The position numbers and the translations under genes were made by a program. The notes under the pieces were generated by a model, which saw nothing but the letters and a program-made list of their open reading frames with translations, was not told where the DNA came from and ran no database searches. Shown one piece after another: positions 47,534-58,114 of a DNA stretch of 64,000 bases (within the stretch, counting starts at the first letter, position 1; every line of letters begins with the position of its first letter). Origin of the DNA: Plotosus lineatus (lineage: Eukaryota; Chordata; Actinopteri; Siluriformes; Plotosidae); NCBI GenBank assembly GCA_024760905.1, contig CM045733.1, positions 35,735,001 through 35,799,000 of the forward strand, in the 5' to 3' direction.

Positions 47534-47639
47534 CTGGAAAGAAAAAACAAGATAATGCATCTTTATATCTTCATTTGAGGTCTTGCTAATACACATTAAT
47601 TTTAGTGAGAACAATAATATTAATACCACCATGTGGGTG

Positions 47640-47775
47640 GCTATTCAAGAATTGTTCACTCTGTGGAGTTTACATGTTTTCCCTGTGCTTGTGTTGGCTT
47701 CCTCCAGATACTTTGGTTTCTTCTCACTGCCCAAAGACATTCACATTAGGCTAATTAGCTATTCCAAATCCAGTG
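47640..47775 (+). repeat. SINE-B middle fragment
   Basis: ACATGTTTTCCCTGTGCTTG, TACTTTGGTTTCTTCTCAC, GGCTAATTAGCTATTCC. Head and tail absent. It lies just beyond the KCNMB4 middle exon, in the intron. Confidence 0.65.
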
Positions 47776-48333
47776 ATCTCCTCAGACAGTGGTGCCTGTG
47801 TCATACTGCATCACTAATTTCTGAGCTTCAGTTAATTAAATTCATTTTTAAAAGTTCTGCTGATTCACTGGCATGATTTTGAGTCTCATTTCTGACACTG
47901 TAATTATTTAATCAAGAGTATTTGTTGGAAAACAGTCAGGTAAGCATCTCAAGTATAGGGAATGAAAATCTGCAGAATATGAATCCTAAGATTAGGTAAC
48001 TTTTTTGTTTGTTTGTTAGGTTCCTCATTAGGGTTAAAACAAACAAACAAATGTTAGCTTTACCCAGTTGCGTTAATGTGGGACACAGTGGGGGCTCGGT
48101 ACTCAAGCTTAATCTGTTCCAGACGGCTGTTCGGATTCTGATTTGTTCGAAGGCTGAATATGCTTTTCTCATTACAAATAATGTAAATGGTCTTAGTCTG
48201 TTTCGTCATCTTTTGAACTGAAGTTAACGGTACTGTAACTCATACCATTGATCCAAAAATTAAGTGAAAAAATTATTGAATACAGTACACTATGTTATGG
48301 TCTGTGTTGTGAGAGACTCTGGTTTTGGCTGGG

Positions 48334-48368
<35 letters not shown>

Positions 48369-48430
48369 ACTCTCTCTCTCTCTCTCTCTGTGCACGTTGA
48401 AGTCACACACGGGTTGAGTGTTAAACACAT

Positions 48431-48735
48431 ACACCTGATTCCACTTAATCACGGGCTATAAAGACTAGCAGAGTGCTCATTCCGGTGCTAGAAGATTGTC
48501 CCTCTTCCGTGATCTCTATGGCTCTCAGCTCCATGCTCCACCAGTTCCCGCTTTAGTTTGATTTCCACGTTTCTCTGCATCCCTAACAGTGACTATGATT
48601 TCCCCATGATTTAGTGCCTTCCCTGTAAACAATAAAGCGCACCCTTTTTGGGTCACACTGAAGAGGGACAATCTTCTAGCGCCAGGAAGAGCGCTGCTAG
48701 TCTTTATAGCCCGTGATTAAGTGGAATGAGGTGTT
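48431..48735. repeat. Long inverted repeat (about 75-bp arms)
   Basis: Arm 48431-48507 pairs with 48661-48735: CCACTTAATCACGGGC with GCCCGTGATTAAGTGG, ATAAAGACTAGCAG with CTGCTAGTCTTTAT, GAAGATTGTCCCTCTTC with GAAGAGGGACAATCTTC. Spacer about 153 bp. Confidence 0.9.
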
Positions 48736-49189
48736 TCTTAGCACTCCGCCCACGTGTGACAGCCATGCCCCTCTCCAACGCGTAACTCTTTTGTGAGAGA
48801 CTATAACACACTAAAATAAAACCACAGTGCCAGTTAAAGCATAAGAACAATAAAGATAAGAATTTTAACCTTTGTGGTGGTGAGCAGTTGGCATATGTAA
48901 ATGTTGGAGAGGAAGAGAAGCGTATCCCCGTCCATAACAGAGAGGGAGAGAGAAAGTGGATTCCCTTCTATAACAGCTTCAGGTAAATCAGCCAAAGGTG
49001 TTTTTTTCTCTTGCTACCACTTTGCATGGATGACTCTTCTTTGGGATGTTCCTTTCTTTTCTTGAAGAACATTTTTAACGTGGCTTGTTTCTGCCTTTTT
49101 TTAAAACCTTACGGAAGTGGCTCATGACCTTATCGTTAAAGGTGTTCACAGTGCTGCTAGCACTTTAGCTTAGCTTTAGCTTAACTTTA

Positions 49190-49375
49190 CTGCTTTAGAA
49201 CTAGCTTTAGCTTTATGAGGGTGATACGTACATAGTACTGTATCAACAACTTCCAGACTTCCCCAGGACAGCTTTATCAGGATGATACATAGTATCAACA
49301 ACTTCCGGACTTCCCCAGAACAGCGCACTTTATCAGGGTGACACAGAGTATCAACAACTTCCAAGTTGCGCACTT
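49190..49375. repeat. Tandem repeat, period 52-56 bp, about 3 units
   Basis: TATCAACAACTTCC recurs at 49241, 49293 and 49349, with GACTTCCCCAG and TTTATCAGG between. Confidence 0.85.
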
Positions 49376-49745
49376 TTGCTCCCTCTCAATCTCGTTTTTT
49401 CTCACGCATTTCTCGAGTCTGACTTCCATTTTTTGTTCGGTTTCCGAGATGAAAAAAAAAAAAATCACAGATTTTTTGTTCAGATTCCGATTTGTTCGAA
49501 CTCTAGAGCATTCAGATTCTGAGGCTCCACTGTAATTACAAAATCCTGCCTCTCTAATAAAATAGTGCCCTATGTAGTGCACAACTGCTATTTACTTCGT
49601 GCTTTATGTAGTGAACCTGTATGTGGAGCAAGAAGTAATTTGCGGCTTGATCATCAAAGTGCCTCCTTATAAGTCTCAATATATATTTTGAACAAATGTA
49701 TTAAAAAGTTAATTTTTTTGACATAACAATGAAATCAGCAATTGT

Positions 49746-49905
49746 TGACAGTTTTTAATAAACTTCTCTCTTTTCCTTTCGGCTTTTTCCCGTTTTCCAG
49801 GGGGCACCACAGCGAATCATTTGAGTCGCATGTTTGATTTGGCATAGGTTTTTACGTCAGATGCCCTCCGTGACACAGACAGTTTTTAAATAAATTATTC
49901 ACATA
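49746..49905 (-). mobile_element. Headless RTE-derived mini-element
   Basis: Antisense copy of the same module as 11230: TTTCCTTTCGGCTTTTTCCC, CACAGCGAATCATTTG, TTGATTTGGCATAGG, TTTTTACGTCAGATGCCC. The flanks GACAGTTTTTAATAAA and GACAGTTTTTAAATAAA form a target duplication with one indel. Confidence 0.82.
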
Positions 49906-51094
49906 ATGTTTTATCTCCTGAGGTCAAAGATCAAAGTGAATATCACACTACGAAATCTGAAAAATTCTTCATAGCATACAAAGAAATGAAATTAATTGAA
50001 TTTAATTAAATGTAATTCATTAGTACTTTTAATATTTATTTGAAATATTTTTATAATCGTTCAACTTATGTGATGTCAGTGATGTATATGTCAGTTTGTC
50101 AAGCCTCTTAGCTGTTTCTGGGAAAATATTAGGTACACCCTGAACAGCTTACCAGCCAATACAGGGCCTATTCACACTCACTCACACATAGTGACAATTT
50201 AGAACAGCCAATTAGTCTAATCTGCACAAGCATGATATGAATATGCAAACTTAAATGGAACTTGATGGTATAACTTTCTTACTGTGAGGTGGTTGTGCTA
50301 ACCACTATGCCCCTGTGCTGTCCCATAAGTCAGATTAGACTGACAATTTTTGACACTAAGATTTTTGCCAGTTAGAAGAGTGAATGTAAGTCTTAATTTT
50401 TAATTATTAAAAATTTAAAGTATTTAATATAAATAAAAATAAAAATATTTTATATAAGATATATAGTTTCTTTTGTTATATTTAAGCCAAATTTAACGTA
50501 TGTAAAAAAAAATAATAATGAAAAAAATATACTGTCACCACATGGGAATATCAGACTCTGATATCGCTCTGCTCTTTAAAGATCAGGGCCCTTGGGCTTA
50601 AAAAATACAGATATCTGATTGAATTTGTTTCACCAGGGCAACCAGGTTACCATGGAAATGTGAGGACGGAGAATATGTGAGCGAATGCCTAGCGTTAAAG
50701 GCAGAGGGTGCTAACTTGGTTCACCAAAACCTCCTTAGCTTACAAAGCATCATAGCAGACATTTAAGTTTGTAAAATAAGATCAGTTTACTATTTTAGGC
50801 ATTATGTATTCTTTATGAATATTGCTATGTGTACAAACCACTCGAGAGAAAAGTATTCACACATCTCATTGTGAATAAATGCGGATGCACGCTCATGAAG
50901 GTTCCCAATGAACAACCCCGGAAAAAAAAAAAAAAAAAACGATAAGCATTTGTACTCCACAGCAGCACAGATTTTTGAGCCCTTAACACCATCATCTACA
51001 CAGAGAAATAAAAAACAAAAAAGATAAATCGGATATTGAATAAAAGAACTTAAGTTAGCTCCTCTTTAGAAAAATGCAATACAAAAATCTGTGG

Positions 51095-51097
<3 letters not shown>
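49906..51097. other. DNA upstream of KCNMB4 middle exon; one SINE-B remnant
   Basis: Mostly AT-rich and unrecognised. 50130-50325 is an antisense SINE-B remnant (GTACACCCTGAACAGC, CACACATAGTGACAATTTAG, ACTGTGAGGTGGTTGTGC). An A run lies at about 50922-50939. Confidence 0.55.

Positions 51098-51144
<47 letters not shown>
51098..51144. repeat. (TA)n microsatellite
   Basis: Pure TA run followed by poly-T. Confidence 0.95.
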
Positions 51145-51153
<9 letters not shown>

Positions 51154-51479
51154 TTTTAAATAAGGACAAATGCTGGTGAGATCATAGTATAGAACTGTGT
51201 AGCACCTAAAAGCTGGACATAAAAATACATAGTTTGTGCTACTGCTATGTGAAATCACGATGGAAAGCAAACAAAAACTAAACATTTTTGTAGTTTATAG
51301 TTATGTATTTTAAACACTAAAACAGGTCAGATGACCTACATGCTTTGAGTCAATTTACACATCACTGTGGCCACCATCATGTGGTCAATTTAGCATGCCC
51401 AGTTAAACACCAAAGTAAACTGCACTCTGGTAAGCTTTTTCCATACATGGATTACATGAAACACAATAAAAACAAACCA

Positions 51480-51922
51480 CTGTATTTTCCAGGCCATAGG
51501 GTGCACCTGATTATAAGCTGCAACACCGATGAGCGATCATCGGCAGGCCAATTTTCATACATAAGGCGCACTGGAATATAAGGCTCATCAAGCAAAACGA
51601 ACATCAGGTGAGTAAAACTTGATTCAACTCCTTCACAATAACTATACACAATAAATGAACAACATTGTTCAGTTGGAACAATATAAAACAATAAATTCAC
51701 TTTTTCAGTCCATTCTTCCGCAAATCCACCAAATTCTTCATCTTCAGTTTCTGAGTTTAACAGTTGTGTGAGTTGGACATAAATCCCAGATCCTTCTATT
51801 TTTAATTATTATGTTATGATATTTTATCTATTCTTCCCTAGTGCACATGGAGTCGCAGATCAATAGAGATGGAGATCAGGTGGAAAAAGCCTTTACGAGG
51901 TCACGACCTAAACTTCTCTCAA
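51480..51922. mobile_element. TIR element D, copy 2, left part
   Basis: Begins CACTGTATTTTCCAGGCCAT, the element D end, and follows the reverse complement of 17460-17868: ATAAGGCGCACTGGAATATA, GTTTAACAGTTGTG, ATGGAGTCGCAGATCAA, CACGACCTAAACTTCTCTC. It is cut at 51922 by an RTE insertion and resumes at 53289. Confidence 0.78.
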
Positions 51923-53288
51923 CTTCTTCTTCTTTTCCTTTCGGCTTTTCCCTTCAGGGGTCGCCTCAGCGAATCATCTGCCTCCATCTCACCCTATCCT
52001 TTGCATCTTCTTCTCTTACACCAACGACCTTCATGTCCTCCTTTACCACATCCATGAATCGTCTCTTTGGTCTTCCTCTAGGCCTTTTGCCTGGTAGTTC
52101 CAGCCTCAGCATCCTATTACCAATATACTCACTATCCCTCCTCTGCACATGTCCAAACCATCTCAATCTAGCCTCTCTGACTTTGTCTCCAAAACGTCTT
52201 ACATGTGCTGTCCCTCTGACGTGCTCATTCCTAATCCTATCCATCCTCGTTACTCCCAAAGAGAACCTCAACATTTTCATCTCTGCTACCTCCAGCTCTG
52301 CCTCCTGTCTTTTCCCCAGGGCCACTGTTTCTAACCCATACAGCATCGTTGACCTCAACACCGTTTTGTACACTTTTCCTTTCATTTTTGCCGATACCCT
52401 CCTATCACACATCACACCGGACACTTTTCTCCAACCATTCCAACCTGCCTGCACACGCTTCTTGACCTCTTTTCCACACTCTCCATTGCTCTGGATTGTT
52501 GAGCCTAAGTACTTAAAATCCTCCACCTTTCTTATCTCTGCTCCCTGTAATCTCACCGTTCCTCTTTGGTCCTTGGCATTCATGCACATGTATTCTGTCT
52601 TACTGAGGCTAATCTTCATTCCCCTCCTTTCCAGGGCATACCTCCACCTCTCTAGATTTTCCTGCACTTGTTCTCTGCTCTCACTACAGATTACAATGTC
52701 ATCTGCAAACATCATAGTCCATGGGGAATCTTGTCTAACCTCGTCTGTCAGCCTGTCCATCACCATAGCGAACAAGAAGGGGCTGAGAGCTGACCCTTGA
52801 TGCAGTCCCACCTCCACCTTGAACTCTTCTGTCACACCGACAGCACACCTCACCACTGTCTTACATCTCTCATACATGTCCTGCACCACTCTAACATACT
52901 TCTCTGCCACTCCAGACTTCCTCATGCAATACCACAGTTCTTCTCTCGGCACCCTGTCATATGCTTTCTCCAGATCCACAAAGGCACAATGCAGCTCCGT
53001 CTGACCTTCTCTGTACTTCTCCATTAACATCCTCAAGGCAAACACTGCATCTGTGGTGCTCTTTCTGGGCATGAAACCAAACTGTTGTTCACAAATGCTG
53101 ACTTCTGCCCTTAGTCTAGCTTCCACTATTCTTTCCCATAACTTCATCGTATGGCTCATCAACTTTATCCCTCTGTAGTTGCCACAACTCTGCAACTCTC
53201 CCTTGTTCTTAAAAATGGGCACCAGCACACGGTATGTCATCAGGACCAACTGCCTTTCCATTCTTCATCCTCTTCAATGCCCTCCTCA
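51923..53288 (-). pseudogene. RTE-type LINE, 5'-truncated, nested in element D
   Basis: Antisense copy, about 1366 bp, matching the full-length RTE from near 35081 to its (GAA)n end. A 431-codon frame (53261-51966) covers most of the reverse transcriptase and its C-terminus, including FVDLEKAYDRVP and the catalytic FADD. Against the full-length copy it lacks 104 bp (35139-35242 equivalent), which shifts the frame near its N-terminus. A point change gives an early stop (TGA for TGT) at the CG(C)GDP end. Cannot encode an endonuclease. It belongs to the same family as the full-length copy and is very similar in sequence. Confidence 0.92.
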
Positions 53289-53345
53289 ACCACTCACCCT
53301 TAAAGCAATGGCGACAGTAACAAACATGGTGGCACTAGAGGGAGA
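53289..53345. mobile_element. TIR element D, copy 2, right part
   Basis: CCACTCACCCTTAAAG, then GTAACAAACATGGTGGC: the reverse complement of 17415-17450, directly continuing the sequence cut at 51922. The far terminal repeat was not seen; a microsatellite follows. Confidence 0.75.
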
Positions 53346-53358
53346 CAAAAGAGACTGA

Positions 53359-53359
<1 letters not shown>

Positions 53360-53396
<37 letters not shown>

Positions 53397-53422
53397 AGTG
53401 TGTGAGAGCGAGAGAGAGAGAG

Positions 53423-53461
<39 letters not shown>
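53360..53461. repeat. (GT)n(GA)n compound microsatellite
   Basis: GT run followed by a GA run with a few GC interruptions. Confidence 0.95.
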
Positions 53462-53463
<2 letters not shown>

Positions 53464-54420
53464 TCCAAGGAAAAATATTATTATAAAGTAAATAAGGATT
53501 GTTGACTCTGCTGCTTGGTGGGAATATCGACCTGACTTGCGTCCAAACCATCTTACGACCTATTTTTCAGAACCAAATGCAGTAATAAATAACATTCATT
53601 CTTTTGTAGCAAAACAAACAAATACACAAGCTGTAGAGTTGGGGGTTTTGTTTATTTGTTTGTTTTGATGCAAAAGAGTGAATATTATTTAGTCAATTTC
53701 GTCATTTTGTTCTCCTTGCGGGAGGCTTTCTCGGTCATCAATAATGCTGCACTGCTGATACGCTGATGATGGCTATTTCTTTTTGAATTGTGAAGATGAG
53801 CTTCATCACTCAACCTGGACACCATCTGAGAGCTGTCTTGAGAAGCCAATAAAGCAATACATATGAAGATGAATATATCGCTGTGTACCATGGGGCTAAA
53901 GGTCATTTCTGAGAAAAACCAGAAGAAAAGAATCTGTACACATGAGAGTGTGGTGCCCTGAGCCTCATATCTCTCAAAGAGGAATTTACTTTGCATACAC
54001 GGTTTGTTGATGGACTGTTATCTAATAAACCATGCATTGTTTTAAGGCTGTTCTTTTAAAAGCCCATCTTCATGGTGGAATTGTATGATGCTAGTAAAAT
54101 ATTAAAGAAATCAAGCAGATGTGCAAAAAGCTATTAGCTGGTCGATATGGGTAAATTGATATTTATATAGGCAAGCTACATTCATTACAAAATACTGAAA
54201 TATAGTTGTAGAAAAAACAATATGCATGCCTCAAATGTACTTGTATTATTCTAGATATTTTAGTCCCACATTCGGAGTACAGTTTGCTAATGATAAAAGA
54301 GAATGTGAGTCTTTATTGTTTATCATATTATCTTTTTCTGCTAAAGTAACTGTGCCTAATAACGACAAATGATAAAAAAAAAAAAATCAGCACGTTGATG
54401 AAAAGCAGTCACGTTGATGA
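53462..54420. other. Unrecognised DNA
   Basis: AT-rich. The open frame at 53685-53996 (minus) shows no domain and no KCNMB4 similarity. Confidence 0.4.
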
Positions 54421-54423
54421 CAC

Positions 54424-54784
54424 GGGCAGTGGTGGTCTAGTAGTACAGGACGTTGGATCGCTGATCCAAAGGTTGGGGGTTCGAGTCCCACTCTCCACAA
54501 GGTTGTCACTGCCCCCCCCACCCCACCCCCACCCAGTGCAGCTAACTGGGTTATCAAAGGCTGGCCATGTCTCTCACTGTCTATGGTGAGAGGCATGTAA
54601 AAGACCCATTGCTGACTTTCAACAAGAGTAGGCTGCACAGCCGTCAGCGTGTTTCCGCCCTATGATGGTCTGGCGAGCTGTCCTGGGTATACTCTGCTCT
54701 CACTCGGAGTCGGCTGGGATGGGCACCAGCCTCCTCACAACCCTAATTAGGATGAAACGTTACAGAAAATGAACTGAACTGAAT
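54424..54784 (+). mobile_element. SINE-A with L2-like tail, inserted near Tigger-like copy 2
   Basis: Complete: head GGGCAGTGGTGGTCTAG, box B GGGTTCGAGTCCC, body CCAGTGCAGCTAACTGGG and CTCTCACTGTCTATGG, L2-like tail GGCGAGCTGTCCTGGG, AACCCTAATTAGGATG, ending GAACTGAACTGAAT. TTGATGAC occurs on both sides (near 54413 and 54787), a possible target duplication. Confidence 0.88.
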
Positions 54785-54993
54785 ATTGATGACGTGTGCG
54801 AAGAAGAAAAAAAGAGATAATCAAAAAGAGATCAGAAAACACATCATCTGCAATCAATCAGCAGGAGGAAGAAACAAAAGCTCTTAGCCATTGGCTAAAT
54901 TTAAATTATGTGCCAGTTACTTCCGGGTTTGTCGCCAATCGGCAAGTATGCAGGGGCATGAGCACTGAACCGCGAATGGTCAAGGGCCTACTG
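54785..54993. mobile_element. Tigger-like element, right end only (copy 2)
   Basis: CATCATCTGCAATCAATCAG, TTACTTCCGGGTTTGTCG and the end CAAGGGCCTACTG match 24290-24472. The left end was not found. Confidence 0.75.
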
Positions 54994-55094
54994 TATTTAT
55001 AACCACAGCTCGGTGTTGGTGACGTCGCTTTCATTAAGTGACAACATTTGTAATAAAAGTATCTGATGGTTTTTTTATGCATAAAATGTTTGCT

Positions 55095-55415
55095 TTTTGA
55101 AATGCTTAATTTTAATTAGGGTTGCGAGGAGGATGGCACCAATCTCAGCTAATTCCTGGTTACACCCTGGACAACTCGCCAGGCCATCGCAGGGCCAACA
55201 CTCTGACAACCTTTCATACTCACACTTAGGGGAGATTTGGAACAGCCTATTGTGCATGTTTTTGGACTGTGGGAGGAAACTGAAGTATCTGGAGGAAACC
55301 CATGCAAGCACGGTGAGAATATGCAAACTCCACACAGAAACGCCCAAGCTGGGAATCGAACCCAGGACATTCTTGTTGTGAGGCAGATGTGCCAATCACT
55401 ACGCCACCATGCTGA
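55095..55415 (-). mobile_element. SINE-B with L2-like tail
   Basis: Antisense and nearly complete: tail TTTTAATTAGGGTTGCGAGG, GGTTACACCCTGGACAAC, middle ATGTTTTTGGACTGTGGG, AGGAAACTGAAGTATC, head with GGGAATCGAACCCAGG and CACTACGCCACCATGC. Confidence 0.88.
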
Positions 55416-57178
55416 AATGTTTATTGAGCTAAAAAATACTTTATTTCCATGTTAATGTGAATAGGAAAAAACTTCATTTATTAAAACTATAACTATAACA
55501 CTCTGCTTTGTGCCTTACAACCTTATATACAAGTTTATGTAATGATAAGAAGTGATGAAATAACTGTTCCATTCTATGCTAATATTTGTTCTAGAATTTG
55601 TCACCAGGAGAGCAACTTGCATAAATGTGAACGTTATCAAAGTGGAAGTATTTCAACCATAGAATTATTGTCTACAGGCACATGCCATAAAAAAAAGCAG
55701 GATGTCAATGGAGTATTTTTTTCCTGCCTCCAGCCTGTCATGCCACAATTTCTCTGATACTGAAACTACCTCATACTACCGCTTCTGGAGGTTCCCTGCA
55801 CAACAGTGTGATCAAGCCATTTGTCATGGAAGTAGTCAAGCCAGATCTGACATCACACAACTACCAAACAATTCACAGAACCTTGTGCAATAAGTAGAGG
55901 AGCAAGAGAGCACATTTATTAACATTAGATAAAAATGATCCATTATTTATGTGTGAATCATCCTTTGAAATGGACATGACGCATACCAACAAAGTGTGTC
56001 TCACAGCATTGCAAAGTCATTGATTCATGTTAATGCTTTCGTGTGTAAAATCTTCAATTTAAAATGTGAGTGAAATAGTGAATGAGAGCAAGATCTGCCA
56101 TTTTGGAAGAAGCCCTGATCCCGTCATCTAGCCATCACAATTCACAATCTGGCCTTTCTAAAAGGAGCTCAGATCCTTACGCTTTCCTATTCTTCCTGGT
56201 TTCCATGCATATTATTTTGTAAGTCCTAGTTGTGTCATCAAAACAGCTTCAACCCATCATGGTATATTGAGTAAGGTGACACTCTATGGCTGTGCTGTGG
56301 TATATAGAACCAAGCGGTTTACAGCACATCTATTACTTCCTGTAAATTAAATTACGGAGCCTTCATTTTTGGACACATTTATCCAGCACATTCCACGGAT
56401 TGAAAATTTGTAGGCCAATTTTCCTTAAATCATTCTCAACAGTTTTTACTTTGTGACAGGGTGTATTACTGTGCTGAAAAAGGCCACTGCTCTTTAGAGA
56501 ACAACACTATCATAGAGGGGTATACTTGGTTTATAACATTGTTTAAGTAGACAATATGTCTCAAAGTACGTTCACATGAATTCTTGGACCCAACATTTTC
56601 TAGAAAAGCATTCCTCAGAGCATCACACATCTAGTTTATTTTGTTGTCATCTCTTTCCCATGAAAGTGACATACAGGCCAGTCCACCTTCTTCCTTTGCT
56701 TCACCCTTTCAGTGGTGGACAGGGGCTAAGCAATCTGCAATGCGCTGTGAGTTATTACTACCACAGCCAGCATTCACTTTTCCATCAATGTGTGCTCTGC
56801 TGCGGGATCAGACCACACAGGCTATTCTTCAGAGTCCATGCACATCAGTGAACCTGAGACACCCTTGAATTGGTTCCTGGTTCACTGTATTTCCTTACTT
56901 CTTTCAGTAGTTACTAATAACTGCATACCTGGAACACCCAAAATGACCTGTGCTTTGGGGATGCTCTGAAACAGTTATATAGCCATGATGGTTTAACCTG
57001 TGTCAGTCACTCGGATCCTTATATTTTTCCATTTTTTGTGCATCCAACACAACATCTTCAAGAACTGACTATATTCTTGCTGATATATGCCACCATATGA
57101 CAGATGCCACCACAATGAAATGATCAATGTTATTTACTTTAAATGTTACATGTCAATATGCTGTGACTGATCTGTATA
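55416..57178. other. Decayed interspersed repeat, family not named
   Basis: No coding frame. Two blocks share wording and spacing: 56140-56215 (ATCTAGCCATCACAATTC, CAGATCCTTACGC) and 56980-57050 (TATAGCCATGATGG, CGGATCCTTATA), each followed by a T-rich then GC/CATGCAT- or GCATCCA-like end. This suggests repeated units of an old teleost repeat. Confidence 0.4.
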
Positions 57179-57529
57179 CAGGAGGCCCTCGATATTCATT
57201 GGGGTTTGGTTCCGGCCCCTCCTGCAAATGAAGATAATCCGCGAGTTCTGTACCCTATTACATGCACGAATGAGCGACCGGAAGTAAAATACAATGTATC
57301 TATTACATGCGTTAAAATATGCTTCTGAAACACATTCTATAGACAGTCTTACTCATTAATACAGTATTAATGGAGTAAAATATAGTAATGATTAAGAAAA
57401 ACGTTTTAATTTTGTACTGTGATATTTATTAATAAAATATATAAACATTATTCAGCATACTTTATATCTATCTATCAGGCAACAGCGAGGGGCGACGCGG
57501 ACCGAAGACTTCAAACGATGACCATAATC

Positions 57530-58108
57530 ATCGTTAGTCTGGCTGTGGAAAGGTTCGGAGTAGTGGAGAAGAGGGCGGAAAGAGCACCCTTCACCATGAA
57601 CCAGAGAGCAACAAAAATCCATCGGATCCGGCAGGAGCTCAAGTCCCTTCAGGCAGCACAAGGAGGCAAGCGAGGAGCAACGCCCCCCCCCTTGGTAGAG
57701 CTGCGAACCATCTTGAGAAAGAAGCTGTTGACTCTCCGAAGAGCTAAGTGGCACCGGCGGAGGCGAAAGGAAAGGACCAGGAAGCGGGCATCCTTTATTG
57801 CCAACCCCTATGGCTTCACCAAGCAACTCTTGGGACAGAAGCGTGGAGGGAGATTGACTTGCTCCAAGGAAGAGATAGATCGGCACATCCAGACCACCTA
57901 TAGCGATCCTGACAGGCAGCAGGAGCTGGGCCATTGCAACACCCTGATACAACCATCACCCCCCACGAAGGAGTTTGATGGAAGAGAGCCGCTCCTTAAA
58001 GAGGTGCAGGATGTTGTGAGAAAAGCCCAAACCAGTTCAGCTCCCGGGCCAAGTGGAGTGCCGTACAAGGTTTATAAGAACTGTCCCCTGTTACTGAAGT
58101 GGCTATAG
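57530..58108 (+). pseudogene. R2/HERO-like polyprotein, N-terminal part to premature stop
   Basis: Open frame that can be followed from about 57419; the part after 57530 is LINE-like. Basic region (RRAKWHRRRRKERTRKR), then FIANPYGFTKQLLGQKRGG, CSKEEIDRHIQTTYSDP, and TSSAPGPSGVPYKVYKNCP, which is the segment just before the reverse transcriptase fingers. An in-frame TAG at 58106-58108 ends it. The next ORF is in the same frame with only six bases between, so one nonsense change separates them. The start is uncertain because the element appears 5'-truncated. Confidence 0.8.
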
Positions 58109-58114
58109 AAGATC

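Larger units (their letters stand above)
48086..49532. mobile_element. TIR element (Tigger-like) with internal foldback and tandem repeats
   Basis: Left end CAGTGGGGGCTCGGTACTC; right end on the other strand CAGTGGAGCCTCAGAATC, then shared GTTCGAA and GATTTGTTCG motifs. TA is present on the right (49533-49534); the left flank reads CA. There is no transposase. The inside holds (CT)n at 48337-48390, a foldback (48431-48735) and tandem repeats (49190-49375). Confidence 0.75.

Noticed and set aside
49338..49582. Short overlapping frames
   Set aside because: They fall in the tandem repeats and right end of a TIR element.
51841..52800. 319-codon open frame on the plus strand
   Set aside because: Antisense shadow of the nested RTE copy, whose real reading is on the minus strand.
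53685..53996. 103-codon minus-strand frame, considered as KCNMB4 exon 1
   Set aside because: No BK beta-subunit motifs and no suitable donor phase for the exon at 47533.
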